This document shows positions 62,889 to 64,000 of a DNA stretch of 64,000 nucleotides, piece after piece. Under the pieces are notes generated by a model. The model made no database searches, was not told where the DNA came from, and saw nothing but the letters and a program-made list of their open reading frames with translations. Position 1 is the stretch's first letter. Each line of letters begins with the position of its first letter. The stretch comes from Marinobacter caseinilyticus (GTDB taxonomy: Bacteria; Pseudomonadota; Gammaproteobacteria; Pseudomonadales; Oleiphilaceae), in assembly GCF_011074955.1 (NCBI RefSeq), contig NZ_WUQJ01000005.1, positions 78,302 through 142,301 of the forward strand, written 5' to 3'. The position numbers were made by a program, and so were the translations under genes.

Positions 62889-62925
62889 GAAAACCGGGGC
62901 TGAAAATAGATCTGTCCCGGTTTTC
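62889..62925. repeat. REP copy with its inverted partner (hairpin)
   Basis: GAAAACCGGG (62889-62898) and CCCGGTTTTC (62916-62925) form a perfect 10-bp stem around GCTGAAAATAGATCTGT. This copy is compact and shows the palindromic form of the element most clearly. Confidence 0.92.
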
Positions 62926-63035
62926 GAACGAAAGTATGCAATTATAATCAGCGGAGATGCTGGCTACAGAAATGGAAAACCGACTGCTCCACGGACCCAA
63001 CGGAGGGAATTCAAACTGCACAGGTGACATTGGCA

Positions 63036-63716
63036 ATGAGTGAGACAACCGAGAATAAAACAGCATCAGCGCCGCCACCCGAAAAGAAAGGCTTCAGTGG
63101 CTTGCATGTCTTTGGCATTGTCCTGCTCACCATCGTTGCCACCGTCGGCGTCGGTTACTGGTGGATAAGCCACTATGTATTTCCTGAAAACTTCGACCCC
63201 GTAACCCTGAATGCCAGTGAACAGGCTTCCCTCAACAACAAACTGAATACTCTGGGCATTGATACCCAAGGCGGCGAATCCGGCCGCCCATTGCAGCCGG
63301 TACCCTACAGTGAGGAAGGCGCCAGCCGGGAAGTACGCTTTAGTGAGCGGGAACTCAACGGTATGCTGGCCAAGAACACTGATCTGGCTCAGAGGCTCGC
63401 AGTCGACCTTTCGGACGACCTGCTGAGCGCCCTCCTTCTGGTGCCTCTTGACGAGGACTTCCCTGTACTCGGCGGCAGAACCCTACGAGTCAATGCCGGT
63501 GTAGAACTCTCCTTTGCCAACGGTCGCCCCCTGGTTAAGTTAAGGGGCGTCAGCCTCATGGGCGTACCCATTCCGAATGCCTGGCTGGGCAACCTCAAGA
63601 ATGTGGACCTGGTTAACGAGTTCGGCGCCAACGCGGGATTCTGGCAATCCTTTGCAGCGGGTGTGGATTATATCCAGGTTGAGGATGGCCGGTTGCTCGT
63701 CCGGCTTAAGGAATAG
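63036..63716 (+). CDS. Membrane-anchored hypothetical protein
   Basis: A 226-residue protein with a short cytoplasmic tail, one helix (about 24-46: VFGIVLLTIVATVGVGYWWI) and a periplasmic domain of about 175 residues. Conserved-looking stretches are VRFSERELNGMLAKNTDLAQ, LRVNAGVELSFANGRPLVKL and NAWLGNLKNVDLVNEFG. It is found as a hypothetical in marine gammaproteobacteria, from memory, and no function is known. AGGTGA precedes ATG 63036. RAYT scraps begin 20 bases after its stop. Confidence 0.75.
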   Translation: MSETTENKTASAPPPEKKGFSGLHVFGIVLLTIVATVGVGYWWISHYVFPENFDPVTLNASEQASLNNKLNTLGIDTQGGESGRPLQPVPYSEEGASREVRFSERELNGMLAKNTDLAQRLAVDLSDDLLSALLLVPLDEDFPVLGGRTLRVNAGVELSFANGRPLVKLRGVSLMGVPIPNAWLGNLKNVDLVNEFGANAGFWQSFAAGVDYIQVEDGRLLVRLKE

Positions 63717-63734
63717 CGCTTGGCAGACGCGAAC

Positions 63735-63850
63735 TGGCCGAAAGTCTTTGAGATTCGTCAGGTAGTACTCAAAATCACGACGTTCGACAAACACCGGTTG
63801 GCGGTTATGACCGCGCTGGACGCCGATATTAACCGAAGCACGGTGAAGGT
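63735..63850 (-). pseudogene. RAYT transposase, N-terminal scrap
   Basis: The minus strand reads SVNIGVQRGHNRQPVFVERR, then DFEYYLTNLKDF. This is the start of REP-associated tyrosine transposases (Y1_Tnp; usual form IVQRGNNRQPVFF then the first helix). The HUH and catalytic Tyr motifs are missing. It stands downstream of the second scrap, in the wrong order for one gene, so two copies are involved. Confidence 0.7.
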
Positions 63851-63865
63851 TGGTAGTGACTTACT

Positions 63866-64000
63866 TTAGCGCTGGGCCATCAGAGAAGCCGAGAAAATAG
63901 ATCTGTCCCGGTTTTCCTTCTTTTCAACCAGAATCGCTTTATAGCGCCCCTGAAAGACATGCCCCACCCTCCGGTGGCGCTGATTAAATTTCTGGGTATA
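63866..64000 (-). pseudogene. RAYT transposase fragment ending in a REP copy, cut by the right edge
   Basis: From the right edge the minus frame reads YTQKFNQRHRRVGHVFQGRY, then KAILVEKKE, a highly conserved middle part of RAYT proteins. Instead of the usual continuation (a helix ending near YVVLNPVRA) the frame enters the REP core (GAAAACCGGGACAGATCTAT, 63898-63917) and stops at 63866. The 5' part lies outside the window, so the gene may be long upstream but is broken here. Confidence 0.85.

Overview
The window reads as chromosomal DNA of a gammaproteobacterium with a marine or halophilic flavour. The genes pointing that way are a RadD-type helicase, SlyD, Nei, an RlmF-type rRNA methyltransferase, a PEP-CTERM protein, SoxCD, many lipoproteins and outer-membrane barrels, and a YehS-type DUF1456 protein. 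The genus cannot be fixed from the sequence alone. No rRNA, tRNA, CRISPR array, intact insertion sequence or phage module was recognised. Gene density is moderate and most genes stand alone or in two- to four-gene operons.

Layout. 0-10 kb: a luciferase-like monooxygenase cut by the left edge, a universal stress protein, a beta-lactamase-fold esterase, a secreted lipase, an outer-membrane barrel, an iron-type alcohol dehydrogenase, two small conserved proteins (DUF6172, DUF1456), a PEP-CTERM protein and a rhodanese. 10-20 kb: a DUF4397 lipoprotein, overlapping soxC-soxD, a second barrel, nei, an HSL-type esterase, a membrane DnaJ protein, a VWA protein, an NAD(P)-binding protein and a DUF3175 protein. 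20-31 kb: an arylsulfatase, an eight-heme cytochrome with C-terminal TPRs, a frameshifted amidohydrolase with an outer-membrane partner, a cold-shock/DUF1294 protein and a patatin. 31-43 kb: two AT-richer cassettes of small unknown genes, each bracketed by direct repeats, with a chemoreceptor, a metallo-beta-lactamase-fold hydrolase, a large unknown protein with cysteine-peptidase-like residues and a pncA-pncB NAD salvage operon between them. 43-64 kb: a flavin monooxygenase, a monoheme lipoprotein, slyD with a phosphoesterase, radD, a TPR protein, a broken potassium channel, a truncated rlmF, a cation exchanger, a CsgG/DUF4810/DUF799 lipoprotein operon, a glycine-zipper protein, a HAD phosphatase with an alpha/beta hydrolase, a PafA-like phosphatase, a GST and a small membrane protein.

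The most unusual aspect is the repeat landscape. A short palindromic element with core AAATCTGTCCCGGTTTTC occurs at least 15 times, almost only right of 30 kb and always between genes or at the broken end of a gene fragment, sometimes as inverted pairs. Pieces of a REP-associated tyrosine transposase (RAYT) lie beside it at 53.7 kb and at the right edge, which suggests that a RAYT spreads it. Around these elements lie scraps of duplicated genes: extra pieces of the phosphoesterase, of the cold-shock/DUF1294 protein, and of an outer-membrane barrel joined to a DUF4399 remnant. A related repeat family brackets the two small-gene cassettes (31.76-33.78 kb and 41.47-43.31 kb). The second cassette looks like a membrane effector with a DUF1240-type immunity partner. 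The first holds a protein with thirteen Tyr-Arg dipeptides encoded by a hexanucleotide microsatellite, a gene split by a 17-bp tandem duplication, and a secreted protein whose signal peptide is thrown out of frame by a ten-base homopolymer. Repeat-bracketed exchange of fast-changing small genes is the best candidate here for an undescribed system.

Caution: four of the five frame breaks lie in or beside homopolymers (G6, G5, A10, and near a G run), so some may be sequencing or assembly errors rather than pseudogenes.
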